Assembly: GCA_007449985.2 (NCBI GenBank)
Contig: VIIQ02000667.1
Location: 124,001-188,000 of the forward strand
Reading direction: 5' to 3'
Origin: Desmodesmus armatus
Lineage: Eukaryota; Chlorophyta; Chlorophyceae; Sphaeropleales; Scenedesmaceae
Length of the DNA: 64,000 nucleotides
Below are positions 1-10,703 of the stretch, in pieces (position 1 is the first letter of the stretch; each line of letters begins with the position of its first letter). Both the position numbers and the translations under genes were made by a program. The notes beneath the pieces were generated by a model that was given only the letters and a program-made list of their open reading frames with translations, was not told the DNA's origin and made no database searches.

Positions 1-638
1 GGTGGTTGTGTGGTCGCCCCTGGTGCTGCTGCTGCTCCGACGCCTAGTTGGCTGCTGAGGTGCCCCAGGCTCGGGAACGTCTGCGGTGACGTAAAGATCG
101 TCATCAGGTTTGTTGCTGCCACTGCTGTGTTGCTGTCTAGGAGCTGCGTTCGGGGGCCTCACAACAGTTGCCCTGGGGGTGGGGGGCAGCTTGCCACCAC
201 CGGCTGCAGCTAAGCCCCATGCTGCAGCTGGCCTTAGATGGAGCATGTGTCAACCCCTGAAATGTTCAGCAAGCTGCATTATGAGATTGGCCTAATGGGC
301 TGTGCATTGCAGCAGTGCTGCTAGCGGCACAGCAGAAACTGCAAGTGAAGTATGTGCACACCCAAGGTATGGAATATGGTGAGACCAGAAACAATCATCA
401 GCTGCAAGAGAGTGCACGTGTCTGGTCGAGCTGCACAACACATTCTTTTTCACATGACGGATGACAAACTGGATGACATAACACGCTTGCAGGCCCTTTG
501 TTGAACCAGACGGCCCCGACCCAGCTCTTTTGAAGATTTCGAAGCTTGCATTGTTACTGATTGACTTCAACTGGACTGAAGGTTTGCCGTTCCAAAGTCC
601 TAGTCGTGAGATCAGCTGTCCGCAGGTCGATCAGCGCA
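1..638. other. upstream of the IDH gene, no gene seen
   Basis: Short overlapping open frames occur on both strands, but none has a recognisable domain, a convincing start context or matching splice sites. The stretch probably holds the promoter and 5' leader of the isocitrate dehydrogenase gene that follows. I see no clear TATA box close to the proposed start. Confidence 0.4.
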
Positions 639-2179
639 ATGCTTCCCCAGTTGGCCTCGGTGTCTGCCGTATCGCAGTTAGCAAAGGCAGCATGTGTTGG
701 AGCGCTGCAGAAGTCCACGGTGGGTGCCGCCCGTTCAAAGCACGTGTGCCATCCTGCAACCCTAGCTGCACAAATGGTGTCTTCAGCCTCTGTGCTAGGC
801 TCAGATCGCACATCTTGATTGTACTGCATCGCCTTGGGGCCTGGGCGTAGCCCCTTGGCCCCTCAACAAGGCTGCTGCTGTGTTGGCTCCAGCTCCCGCC
901 AGGGGTTTCAGCTTGCTGGGCATGTAGCAGCGGCTGATCAGGGGTCCAATAAGCTCCGTTCTCTATATAAGTGCCTTTCAAATACTACTGCACCATCAGC
1001 ACTTGCTAGCTGCTCATACTATACAACCCCGTTTGGCTATCGTGCCTGTGCAGGGTATTCGTTCCCTGATGACTTACATGCAGACACCAGGCAAAAACAA
1101 GTGCGTATCGACAGCTATCAGTTGAGAAACATCCACACATATTTGACACGCTTGCAGCAGGCTTGAGAGGTTATCCTGTTGTCAGCGTTTGAGTCGCAGC
1201 TTGCTGCCAGCAAATGTGGACACTCTGTGTCGGCAGCCTCTGCCACAGTCAACCAGCAGCAGCTTGAAGCAGTGTGGGGCACGTGTCTGTGTCACTTGTG
1301 ATTGGTGGCATTACCTCCTGCTTTCGGCCTGGCACTTCCAATACTTGCACAGGGTACCTTCAGCAAGCAGCCACCACGGTGTGTCGTCAGTGCTGCATGC
1401 AAAGGGTGAGCTATCACCATATGTACACCATACCCGGCCTCCTGTGCTGTGCTGTGCTGTGTTGTGCTGTGCTGTGTTGTGCTGTGCTGTGCTGTGCAGG
1501 GAGCATCGAGTCACCCTCATCCCTGGTGACGGCATTGGTCCAGAGGTGACCAACTCTGTGGTGCAGGTCATTGATGCACTCAGGGCACCCATCACATGGG
1601 AGCGGTGAGCTCACGCTGGGCAGCGGTGTGCGCTGACACCCTCTGCTGTTATAAGGCATGCTGGAGTGTGTGTAGCTTGGACGCTGCCACTTGGTGTCGC
1701 GCCTCCTTGGGGGTGTCGATGAAGGGCAACAGCAGATACCCGGCCGGTACAAGCTGTTCACTCAGTTTTGGGGGGGGGGGGGGGGGTTACCAGCGGGGTT
1801 GACTCAACAGCCCAGCAGTGAGGCTCTTTGCCTCACATCAGCAGCTGTTGGCACGGCACAGCCTTGAAAACATGGATACTGGAATCAGGGACATATGAGA
1901 AAGGCCCAGCTACGACAGTACATCTGGAGCTGCTACAGGCATATCGCAACAGCCTTATGCCCCCGGCCCCCATTCCATGTTGTTGTTGGGCTGTCCCTGC
2001 CCTGCTGCTGTTGTGTCATGTGCAGGTTTGACGGCCTGTCAGGCTCAACGCCTGACGGCAAGCCCCGCACTGAGGTGCCCCCAGAGGTGCTGGACAGCAT
2101 CAGGAAGAACGGGGTGAGTGATTGAGTCAGTCGGTCAGTCAGCCAGCCAGCCAGCCAGCCAGCCAGGCAGGCAGGCAAG

Positions 2180-2210
<31 letters not shown>

Positions 2211-5200
2211 TTAGTCAGTCAGTCAGTCAGTCAGTCAGTCAGTCAGTCAGTCAGTCAGTCAGTCAGTCAGTCATGCAGGACAGCATCTCAGTCAGTCATG
2301 CAGGACAGCATCAGGAAGAACGGGCTGAGTGGTTTATTAGCTCAGCAGTCATGACTTTACGGAAGTACGTGCAGCTGAGGATTGGCGCTGCCACTTAGTG
2401 CAGCTGGCGGAGCGCTGACCAGGGGGGGGGGGGTTGTAGTTGAGAAAATGTGCGCAAAGAAGTACTGCGCAGCTGCGGCGACAGCAGCTGCAGAGGCAGT
2501 GCCAAGGTCAGCAGTGCAGTCATACAGCATGTACGCAGGCAGGCAGCCAGACAGCAGCAGTTGAGCACTGTGACCAACTGACAGCTTGAACGCTGCTGCA
2601 ACATACATACACTTATCACGTCGTCAGTGCCAAGCACTCTCGTGTATAACCCCCATTTGCTGCATATTCCATACTCCATACTGGTGTGTCCCCCTGCAGG
2701 TGTGTTTGAAGGGCACCCTGTTCACGCCCCTATCCAAGAAGAACACCAGCACACAGTCCCTCAATGTGCAGCTGCGCAAGGACCTGGGCCTGGGTGTCAA
2801 CTTGGTGCACGGCTTCAGCCTGCCCAACGTGCCAGTGCGCCACCAAGACCTGGACATTGTGGTTATCAGGTGCGCTCACTGTTGCTTGGTTGTAGCTTTC
2901 TGATACAGCTCTATCTGTGTTTACGCTGTGTTTCAAACACAGCGTGGTTATCCGGTGCGCTCAATGCTGCTTGTCTTTGTTGCCGATAGATACAGCTCTC
3001 TCTGTGTTTGAAAGTGACTGCAGCGGGGGCTGGCGTCAGTGATCCTGTTGGATAGGGAATCCAGGGGAGACAGGGAATGCGGGGGAGTTAGCAGGGCGTG
3101 CAGCCAACAGGCGTACACGGGGTTGTTGCTGCTTCAGGGGTGCTAGCAGGGGGTGCAGTGCAGCTAACATGCGTACATCGGGTGAATAGACAGTCCCATG
3201 ATGTTGCAGTGCCACGCCCCCCCCGTTGCTGGCACTTGGTAGTGGCCAGCCGTATCAGTGGCAGTTCCGGCGGTTTCCTGAACATCAGGCTGGGTGGGCT
3301 TAGCAAAGTTGGCAGCGCCAAGCTTCCTAAGCTCAGTTGGTTTGATGCTGCAGCTGACAGGTGGCCTTGCAGGCACAGGGTCGGCGTGCTGCAGCACTGA
3401 CTGTATCGCGCCCCTCGTTGTTGCTGGCCGCGTTGTCTGTCTTGTTGTTCTGTTGCGGCAGGGTTGGCATGCTGCAGTGCTGACTGTGTTTCTGACTGGC
3501 CGCGGTGTCTGCCTTGTTGTTCTGTTGCTCCAGGGAGAACCTGGAGGGAGAGTACAGTGGGCTGGAGCATGAAGTGGTGGACGGCGTGGTGGAAAGCTTG
3601 AAGGTGAGGGTGGCGCTTCTGCAACATAGGGGCTGCCCCTAATGTAGCTACTTGCATTTGTTACTGCCTATGTGTGCACTTCAGCAATAAATATGGGTGC
3701 AGATGCGTGCCATTCAAGCATGTTTGTTTCAGGTTACGGCACCGGCAGGGTCTTGGTGTGAGTTGGGCTTGATGACTTCAGCGACGGTATTGCTGCATGT
3801 GTCTGTCAGGCACTGCGCCTGCTTGCTTATCAGTGCACATGCTGTGTCACACATCACCGGTGTGTGTTCTTGTATGGGTGTGGGTGTGTGTTTGGCATTG
3901 AGGATGCATGTGTAGCTAGCATACCATGAATTGTATGTGTGTCTGTGCCTCTGGAACACAGCTGCACCTGCTGCCGCCCTGCCTGCCTGCCTGCAGGTCA
4001 TTACTGAGGAGCGCTCCATGGCAGTTGCTGAGTATGCGTTTGAGTTTGCGTACCTGAACAACAGGCAGCGCGTGACAGCAGTGCACAAGGCAAACATCAT
4101 GAAAAAGGGAGACGGCATGTTCCTCAAAGTAAGTTGGGAAGCCTGGCATGGGGGTACAGGGCGTGGTGTCAACTTGTTGGGACGCACTTCACCGCTCAGT
4201 GTGTTTGTGTTGGTGACGCATACATGTTGACTCTGGCTGCTCTGCTTCATGGAAAGCAACTGCAATGATACCTGCACATTCACTCTCACTCTGCTCCTTG
4301 CAAAGCTGTTGATGTGACTCGCATCACTTCAGGGTGCACATGTACCACACGGCATGCCGCTGACCAAACCCCCGCCCCCCGGGTGTGATGTGCCTGCTGC
4401 CCCCCAGGGCCTGCAAGGCTGTTGCTGCCAAGTACCCCACCATACATTTGTGTTGTTGCGCACTTGTTGACTCAAATAGCTGCTCTGCTGCATCTGAAGC
4501 CACTGCCAATAATGTCTGCATGTTCTTCTTCTTCTCCCTCAGCCTTCTCTTTGCAAGGCTGTAGTTGAACCTCGTGTCACTTCAAATTACACAGCATGCC
4601 GCTGACCCCCTCCCCCCCCCTGGTGTGATGTGCCTGCGGACATGTAGGCGTGCAAGGCTGTTGCTGCCAAGTACCCCACCATCGAGTACACATGTGTCAC
4701 ACACCATGACGCTCCCCCCCCCCCGGGCGTGCAATGCAGTTGCTGCCAAGTACCCCACCATCGAGTACATGTGTCTCACAGCATGACGCTGACACCCCCA
4801 CCCCACCCCCACCCCCCCGTGTGCCGCCGCCCACCCTCCCCCCCCCCCCCCCAGGCTTGCAAGGCTGTTGCTGCCAAGTACCCCACCATCGAGTACACAG
4901 AGATGATTGTGGACAACACCTGCATGCAGCTGGTCAGCAGGCCCCATCAGTTTGACGTCATGGTCACACCAAACCTGTATGGCAGCCTGTGCGCAAACAT
5001 TGTGGCAGGTGGGGCAGGGCGGCAGCTGGCAGGCAGGGCAGATCTGCTCGGGGGTCTTTTATGTTCCTTGACTTGAGAGACTGAGGTTCGACAAGTTATA
5101 GGCCCTGTGGGCATCCTCATGAGGGGGCACGTGTGTCGACAGAAGGAGTACTTGGATACATGCAAGCTCAGTAACACTGTCCTACTAGATAGGCAAGCAA

Positions 5201-6450
5201 CAATGACGTAATCGCTCAGTACCGAGCAGTGCGCCGGTGGCAGGTGGAGACGCTCAACATCATCAATCTGCAGGAAAAAGTGTGTGTGTGTGTTGGGGCG
5301 GCTATCATGTCTGTATGGGTTCCGACAACCAACGATGCCTTGAGATGACGGTGACAGTGACAACTTACGTTGTGTGGCCCCTTGCTGCCCCCTGCAGGTT
5401 TGTGCGGCGGCAGCGGCATTGTGCCTGGCGGCAACATTGGCGCAAACGTGGCTATCTTTGAGCAGGTGCGCGGGACATTATAATATCGTGAGCCAACCGG
5501 GCACCAATTCTATTGTGTTGGTGTTGTTCTCCTGCTGGGGTCTGCATTAATGGGCTTGAAGCTGTGTTAGTACTCATTTGCATGAAGCAGCATGTCAATT
5601 CAGCCCTACTCTCCGGCCGCTCGCGGCTTTGTCGCAACACTGCTCGCAAATGATGTGTCACGTCGGCTAGATGCCGCCGCAGCCCTTCGATCCTGCATGG
5701 CTTGCAGCTCAGGAGGTCTACGAGGCACCATATCGAACTGGCGACGGCCCTACCTCTTGGGCACAGGTCCTCGTACTAACTGCACTCCCTGCCATTGCTG
5801 TGTGCTCTGCAGGGTGCCCGGCACGTCAGCAAGAACATTGCAGGCAAGGGCATTGCCAACCCCACTGCAGTGCTGCTGTCTGCGTCCATGATGTTGCGGC
5901 ACCTGCAGCTGCACTCCTTCAGCGACAGGTGGGTGAAGTGTTTTGAGCGCAAATTTTGTATGGAAAAAATTAAGAATTTGAAGTCTCTGAACCTTTTGGT
6001 CCTTCCATCTTGCTGTTGTTACCACACAAAGTAGTCAGCGCTGAGATCAATACCCCTTGTGCTTCCTGACTGGCATGACCTGACATTAACCACACATGCT
6101 GCATGCCATGAAGTTGTAATAGTTACCGTCACTGTTACTGCTGCAGTACCTGCATCCAGCATGTGTGGGCCATGCCAGGTCATGCCCATGTTGTGGCAAG
6201 CAAGCAGCAGCACACTTGCGTCTTGGTTCAAACGTTGACCTGTCAAGGTGATGGTATGGTTCATCTGCTGACACTCGTCTGTGTTGCTGTTCCTGTGCTG
6301 CGCTGCTGCCCATGCGTCTATTGTCTCTGTAGGCTGGAGGCTGCAGTTATCGACACATACATTGCCAACGACAAGTCAGTGCTGACGCCAGATGTGGGCG
6401 GCTCAGGAAACACCTCCACATTCACGGAGGCAGTGTGCAGCCGCTTGTGA
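639..6450 (+). CDS. IDH: mitochondrial NAD+-isocitrate dehydrogenase, regulatory-type subunit
   Basis: Eleven exons in phase: 639-719, 1353-1405, 1500-1604, 2026-2113, 2700-2869, 3534-3603, 3997-4128, 4855-5008, 5398-5465, 5813-5928, 6333-6450 (TGA), giving about 384 aa. Family features read in order: [13 protein letters not shown] near the N-terminus, [72 protein letters not shown], and a final [23 protein letters not shown] and the [13 protein letters not shown] segment match plant regulatory subunits (IDH1/IDH2 type) rather than the catalytic one. In this family the regulatory subunit pairs with a catalytic subunit in the mitochondrial matrix to oxidise isocitrate to 2-oxoglutarate in the TCA cycle. 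The first two exons (Ala/Ser/Lys-rich, few acids) are read as a transit peptide; they are phase-consistent but not homology-supported. Several introns carry extra copies of exon edges, listed separately. Confidence 0.93.
1441..1498 (+). repeat. pentanucleotide CTGTG/TTGTG array against a splice acceptor
   Basis: About eleven units of a five-base repeat (CTGTG with some TTGTG) run right up to the CAG acceptor at 1497-1499 of the third IDH exon, taking the place of a normal polypyrimidine tract. Confidence 0.85.
2116..2275 (+). repeat. tetranucleotide microsatellite, CAGT/CAGC/CAGG blocks
   Basis: The array starts directly after the donor of IDH exon 4 (GT at 2114-2115). It consists of a short CAGT block, then CAGC, then CAGG, then a long CAGT block, all with a four-base period. 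Confidence 0.9.
2276..2332 (+). repeat. extra copies of the 3' edge of IDH exon 4
   Basis: The exon end plus its donor (reading DSIRKNG, normally finishing at 2113) recurs once in full near 2301-2331 and once in shortened form near 2278-2287, downstream of the microsatellite. The full copy has GCTGAG in place of the GGTGAG donor, so it has lost the GT. Confidence 0.8.
2942..3016 (+). repeat. extra copy of the 3' edge of IDH exon 5 and its donor
   Basis: The segment around 2859-2936 (exon end GTGGTTATCAG, donor and about 60 intron bases) is repeated here with a few mismatches, including a retained GTGCGCTC donor-like stretch. Both copies end in a similar GATACAGCTCT...CTGTGTTT block. The copy lies downstream of the working donor at 2870. 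Confidence 0.8.
3421..3476 (+). repeat. extra copy of the acceptor region of IDH exon 6
   Basis: The intron end before 3534 (CTGGCCGCGGTGTCTGCC, then a CTTGTTGTTCTGTTGC tract and CAG) also occurs here, upstream, with its own CAGG acceptor-like end. Only the downstream copy continues into the RENLEGEY exon. Confidence 0.75.
4332..4800 (+). repeat. three extra copies of the 5' edge of IDH exon 8
   Basis: The start of the true exon at 4855 (reading [15 protein letters not shown]) recurs upstream near 4408-4444, 4647-4692 and 4727-4775. Each is preceded by a C-rich tract and a related CATGCCGCTGAC-type block. The second and third copies keep the frame through IEY, then run into unrelated bases. 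The second copy has TAG and the third GGG where the acceptor should be. Confidence 0.88.
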
Positions 6451-7240
6451 GGGGCGTGTATCAAGCAGCAGCAGTTGGTGTGGAACAGTCAAGCGCTTTC
6501 AGGGCCTGTATGCTAAGTTAGCGCCGGCGTCTTAGGGAGTGGCTCAACCCCCCCATGGGCAACTTGCAGGCCCTGCAGTTGCAGTTGTGCAGCCCGGGGT
6601 TGGGGTTTATGGTTCAGCCTCACGATAGCCTCACGATGATGACAGAAGAGTGTTTGGATGGCGACATTGGCCAGGGTTGGGTGTTCGTCAAGGCCCTTTG
6701 GGCCAAAGCAGCCACCCAACCTCCCTTGTAAGGTACACCGCACAGGGTGACAGCATCTTGGCTTGTGGTGTTTGGTGTCCATGTGCCAAAGTGGACGATT
6801 GAGCAGGCTTGGGCATATGCACTTGTACAGGGTGATAGATGATTGTGGTAAAGACACAGTCGTGCCGACATCTGGCTATGGCAACTGTGGTGATGTTCAG
6901 TATCCCATCAGAAGGCATACGTTGTTGTTTCCCTGCATCACCCTAGCGTGCTTGCTTCAGAACTCCACCCATCACAAGTCTGTCAGCAAACCTTTTCTGG
7001 GGAACTGAGCAAACCTTGCCTGGGGGCCCACGAGCAGCTGGTGCAGGCTGGCTGCACTCCCTTTGTGACTATGCACCTGCACACAATAGCCCTTGAAAGG
7101 GCTAGTAAGACTAAGGTTCACCTACCTTACCTCTCTTACATGGCCTGCTGTGTACGAAGCACATGTGCAACAGCTGTTGCCGTTTGAACTCACCTGGCTG
7201 TAGCAGAAGCAAGCCCACTAAAGCCAACATCCGCTCGGTT
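6451..7240. other. IDH 3' region and intergenic space
   Basis: I find no gene here. A TGTAA element, the usual chlorophyte polyadenylation signal, lies at 6727-6731, about 280 bases after the IDH stop. The rest is unremarkable. Confidence 0.4.
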
Positions 7241-7248
7241 CAATAAGA

Positions 7249-7254
7249 TATATA
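7249..7254 (+). promoter_or_regulatory. TATA-like element of SEN34
   Basis: TATATA sits 33 bases before the proposed SEN34 start codon at 7287. If it is the TATA box, the 5' leader would be only a few bases long, so this remains tentative. Confidence 0.35.
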
Positions 7255-7286
7255 CCTCAGTGCACGAATATCATTCCCATAAGCTC

Positions 7287-8349
7287 ATGAAGGTGGACGT
7301 CAGTATGATAGCAGTGCAGATCGCGGGCGATCGCGGGCTAGTCTGGGATATACAAGGTATGCAGCATATACAAACTCTTGATGGTGTTTGTAAAGCTACA
7401 TCTAGTTACCTTACCCGTGATTAACCGACTTTCGGCAACCACAACAGCAACTGCAGCAGCAGCAGTCAACCTTCTGACCTGTCGCATTGTGGGGTGGCAA
7501 CCGGGTGAGAGAGGATATTGAAACTGTTGCTCGACTCTTACCTCGTGCTGCAGATGTCCTCAAGCTCAGGAAGGAGTTCCGGCTGATTGGCTGCATGGTG
7601 GGCGGCATTGCAAGTGAGGACCAGCAGTCAGCAAGTCCGTGCAGGCATGATGATTTGTAATGCTGCCAGTGTTGTTCAGGCCGCCTATATATGCAGCACC
7701 CGGCTTTCATTCTTCCATCATTCGTCCATCGTCTGCCCCTAGACAGTCGCATCATGTCGCTTTGCAATTTCAACATAAAGGGTAGGGTCCACCGCACCCA
7801 CTGGCATGCACTTGCGCTGCTGTCCTGTTGCTGCGCAGAGTTTCAAAGCCAGGTGGCGGTGCTGGGGCTGCCTCTCCAGCTGTCCCCAGAGGAAGTGTCA
7901 CTGGCAGCAGCCGCAGGTGTGTATTCCGCTCACAAACTCTCAGCCGGACTGGACTGGTTGCAGTGTTGCCAACAGCAGCAGCAGTTGTTGCTCCCGTGCC
8001 GTACATATGTTGCAGTGGCTGGTGGTTGCAGCAACTGAATTGGCAGTAGGTTTGATGGCCTCACAGTGATAGTGGAAAGGGCCAGAAACAAGGGCACGAC
8101 AGGCGCGCAGCAAGTGCGAAGTACCAAGTAGCACCCCAGTCACACCCACAGCCAAAGAGATGCGCTTGGCAGATTGGGTGTGCATTGCGCTGTGTCCACT
8201 TCAGGCGTGCCTCGCCACACTTCACCCTCTCACAAAGCAGCAGATGAGAGCGTACTCCTTGCCTTGACTGAATTCATGCAACCAACAAACATTACGATGG
8301 GACTGCTGCAGGTTGGATCACACTGCATGAGCTCAACTTCACAATACCC

Positions 8350-8397
<48 letters not shown>

Positions 8398-8514
8398 GCA
8401 GCGGCAACGGCATCATCGCAAGGCCAACAGCCGCAGCAGCCGCAGCAGCAGCAGCCGCAGCCGCAATGGCAAGCAGCGCAACAGCAGCCGCAACCAACAC
8501 AACAGCAAGAAGAT

Positions 8515-8551
<37 letters not shown>

Positions 8552-8755
8552 TCGACCCAATGCAGTGTGATGGCCCTGCTGACGAGGAGTTTGACGAGTT
8601 TTATGCAGCCTACTATGGCCTGGACGCGCCACCAGCACAGCAGCAGCAGCAGCAGCTACAGCAGCAGCAGCAACAGCAGCAGCACAATGAACAGCCCATG
8701 CAACGACAACAGCAGCAGCCGGCAGTGGTGCCAGCGCAACCTGCTGCAGTTGAGG

Positions 8756-8786
<31 letters not shown>

Positions 8787-9669
8787 AGAGCCGCAGCCTT
8801 GGCAGGTCTGGTTGAAGGGCAACAGCAGGGTCACTGTGCCCCTGACTGCTGCTGATTCTGCCGCCACCATGGCAGACATAGCAAGCAGCCACAGCAGCAG
8901 CAGCGGGGGCACTACCGTCAAACCTGCTGCAGCTGCTGCTGGCTTGACTGCTGGCCGGCCTGACCAGCAGCAACAGCAAGGCCTAAGCACCAGCAGCAGC
9001 AGTGACAGCCCTTATTGCAGCTGCCAGCCTGTCAGCTGGCAGTATCCTTGCACCCCCATGCAGTGGCTGCGCCTGTCAGTCTTTGCAGACCTTCACTCCC
9101 GTGGGTTTTGTGTTACTGGGGGTGCCAAGTTTGGGGGTGACTACCTAGCATACCCTGGTGACCCCCACTTGTACCATGCGCAGTACGTGATCAGGGTTGT
9201 ACTGCCTGACCAGGTGCTAAACCCTAGTGTACTGCAGGGCCTGGCGCGTGGGGTGCATGCTGCTAGGAAGCATTTGGTGCTGGCAACTGTGCAGCCGGGG
9301 TGCATGCTGGCAGCTGCAGGAACAGCTGCAGGCGCGCAGGCAGCATCAGCAGCGGCAGGAGCAACAGAAGCAGGTATAGATGGCCAGACAGATTGCAGTG
9401 GGGGTAGTGTGGCTGCAGCTGCAGCCTTGACAGCAGCAGCAGTGGGTGGGATGAAGGTGTCAGCAGGGCTTGGTGTGGGCAGTAGTAGTGCAGAGGACAC
9501 CACGGCAGCTGCAGGGGCTGTTGCTGCAGCTACTACAGAGGCAGCGTGTCGTGTGTTGTTTGGTGGTGTTGCCCAGACAGGGCCTGTGCAGTTGGATGGT
9601 GCAGCAGGTGCCAGTGGAGCGCTGAGGTACCTCACGATAGCTAGGGAGACAGGATGGAGTGCTGAGTGA
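7287..9669 (+). CDS. SEN34: tRNA-splicing endonuclease catalytic subunit SEN34
   Basis: Four exons in phase: 7287-7356, 7554-7613, 7839-7916, 8312-9669 (TGA), about 521 aa. The N-terminal part reads LVWDIQDVLKLRKEFRLIG and then VLGLPLQLSPEEVSL, the small N-terminal domain of Sen34/TSEN34. The C-terminal nuclease domain (about 9030-9290) contains FCVTGGAKFGGDYLAYPGDP followed by HLYHAQYVIRV and RKHLVLATV. These supply the Tyr, His and Lys expected of the family's catalytic triad. It ends in ALRYLTIARETGW, like the family's last strand. With SEN2, SEN15 and SEN54 it would cut introns from pre-tRNAs. The two domains are separated by a long poly-Ala/poly-Gln linker, and an Ala/Gly-rich insert lies between the catalytic Lys segment and the last strand. 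The protein is well above the roughly 310 aa of the human protein. The exon 3 to 4 join is chosen by phase. Confidence 0.93.
8350..8790 (+). repeat. CAG microsatellites coding for poly-Ala and poly-Gln in SEN34
   Basis: Several CAG-rich runs (8351-8398, 8518-8550, 8638-8680, 8758-8787) lie within the last SEN34 exon. In the coding frame the first is read as GCA (Ala) and the others as CAG (Gln). Confidence 0.9.
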
Positions 9670-10703
9670 GCAACGCAACCAGGAAGCAAGGCTGTTGACT
9701 GGGCTGGTTTGCTTATTTGTGTCTCCTCTGGGCTAGGACTGGCAGTGGTTGGGTGAGGCTCACAGGCCACACAGACTAGTGCTGCAAGTCTCGTCACAAC
9801 ATTGATATGATGGCATTGCCATCGCTCTAGAGCAACTCTTCCCATCGGTGACCTGGGCACCACGCAGCTGCCGTTATTGCAGGATGCATTATGTGAGCCA
9901 GCGTTAGCCTATACTGGGCTGTCCATCATGCGGGCACAACTTGCTTGCAGCTGTGCACATTGGAGCCAAACATATGTGCTGCTTGGTTGATTGAGCAGCA
10001 TGATCTGTGCTGAAGCAGCTGGTGCTGGTTGCACAGCTGCTGGGGCCTGGTGTGAACTTGCTGCCCTGGGCACTGCAACATCCGACACCAGCGCTGCAGC
10101 TCGTGTGGGTGCTGTGCGTGCTGAGTCCGGCTGTTGTGTGGGGGCCTGAAGTGCCTCGCTGATCTCATTGGACGTGCTAACAGTGCAGTGATGCATCCTG
10201 GTCATGATAGCATCCAGCGTAGCCGCAGGGGTGGGGAGAGGCAGGGAGCAACACTGCCCCCGTTGGCTGGGCTGACAGAGCCAGCTGCCGGCCTGACATG
10301 CGCTCAGTGGCTGAATGTACAATCTGCAGAGGCCGAACCATCCTTCACTCGCACACCAAGTTGAAACATTGTCAGACATCATCATCATCAGCCAGGGGAC
10401 CAATAGAGCTCGAAGCAGGCGCTGCAATGCTTCGCAAGCTTCCGAAATTCAATTTGATGGCCACCAATACTTCGAAACTGCCCTGTGTGCTTGGTCCTCG
10501 AGGTTTTGGTGAACCGGTACGTGTGGTGAAGTCAAAGGGCCGCGGGCCTGTAGCTCATATTCCAAAGCAGAAGCGTCAAGCTTACGTGTGTACTACAGAC
10601 GTGTTGCTTCGTTGTTACGCAAGGGTTTCGTGAGAGCCAACTAGGCAAACTCGGTGCAACAGTAGTCACGCACACGCAGTAGACACGCTCAAACGAGGGA
10701 CTT
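9670..10703. other. intergenic, no supported gene
   Basis: This holds the SEN34 3' end and the upstream region of the next gene. A 172-codon minus-strand open frame (9909-10427) has no recognisable domain and is not supported. No clear regulatory element is seen. Confidence 0.4.

Noticed and set aside
8174..8815. 213-codon frame with Gln, then Arg/Ser repeats
   Set aside because: It is out of frame with the SEN34 nuclease domain. The phase-correct last exon starts at 8312 in another frame and is open throughout.
9909..10427. 172-codon minus-strand open frame
   Set aside because: No domain, signal or exon context; Gln/Ala/Pro-rich translation typical of this genome's non-coding DNA.
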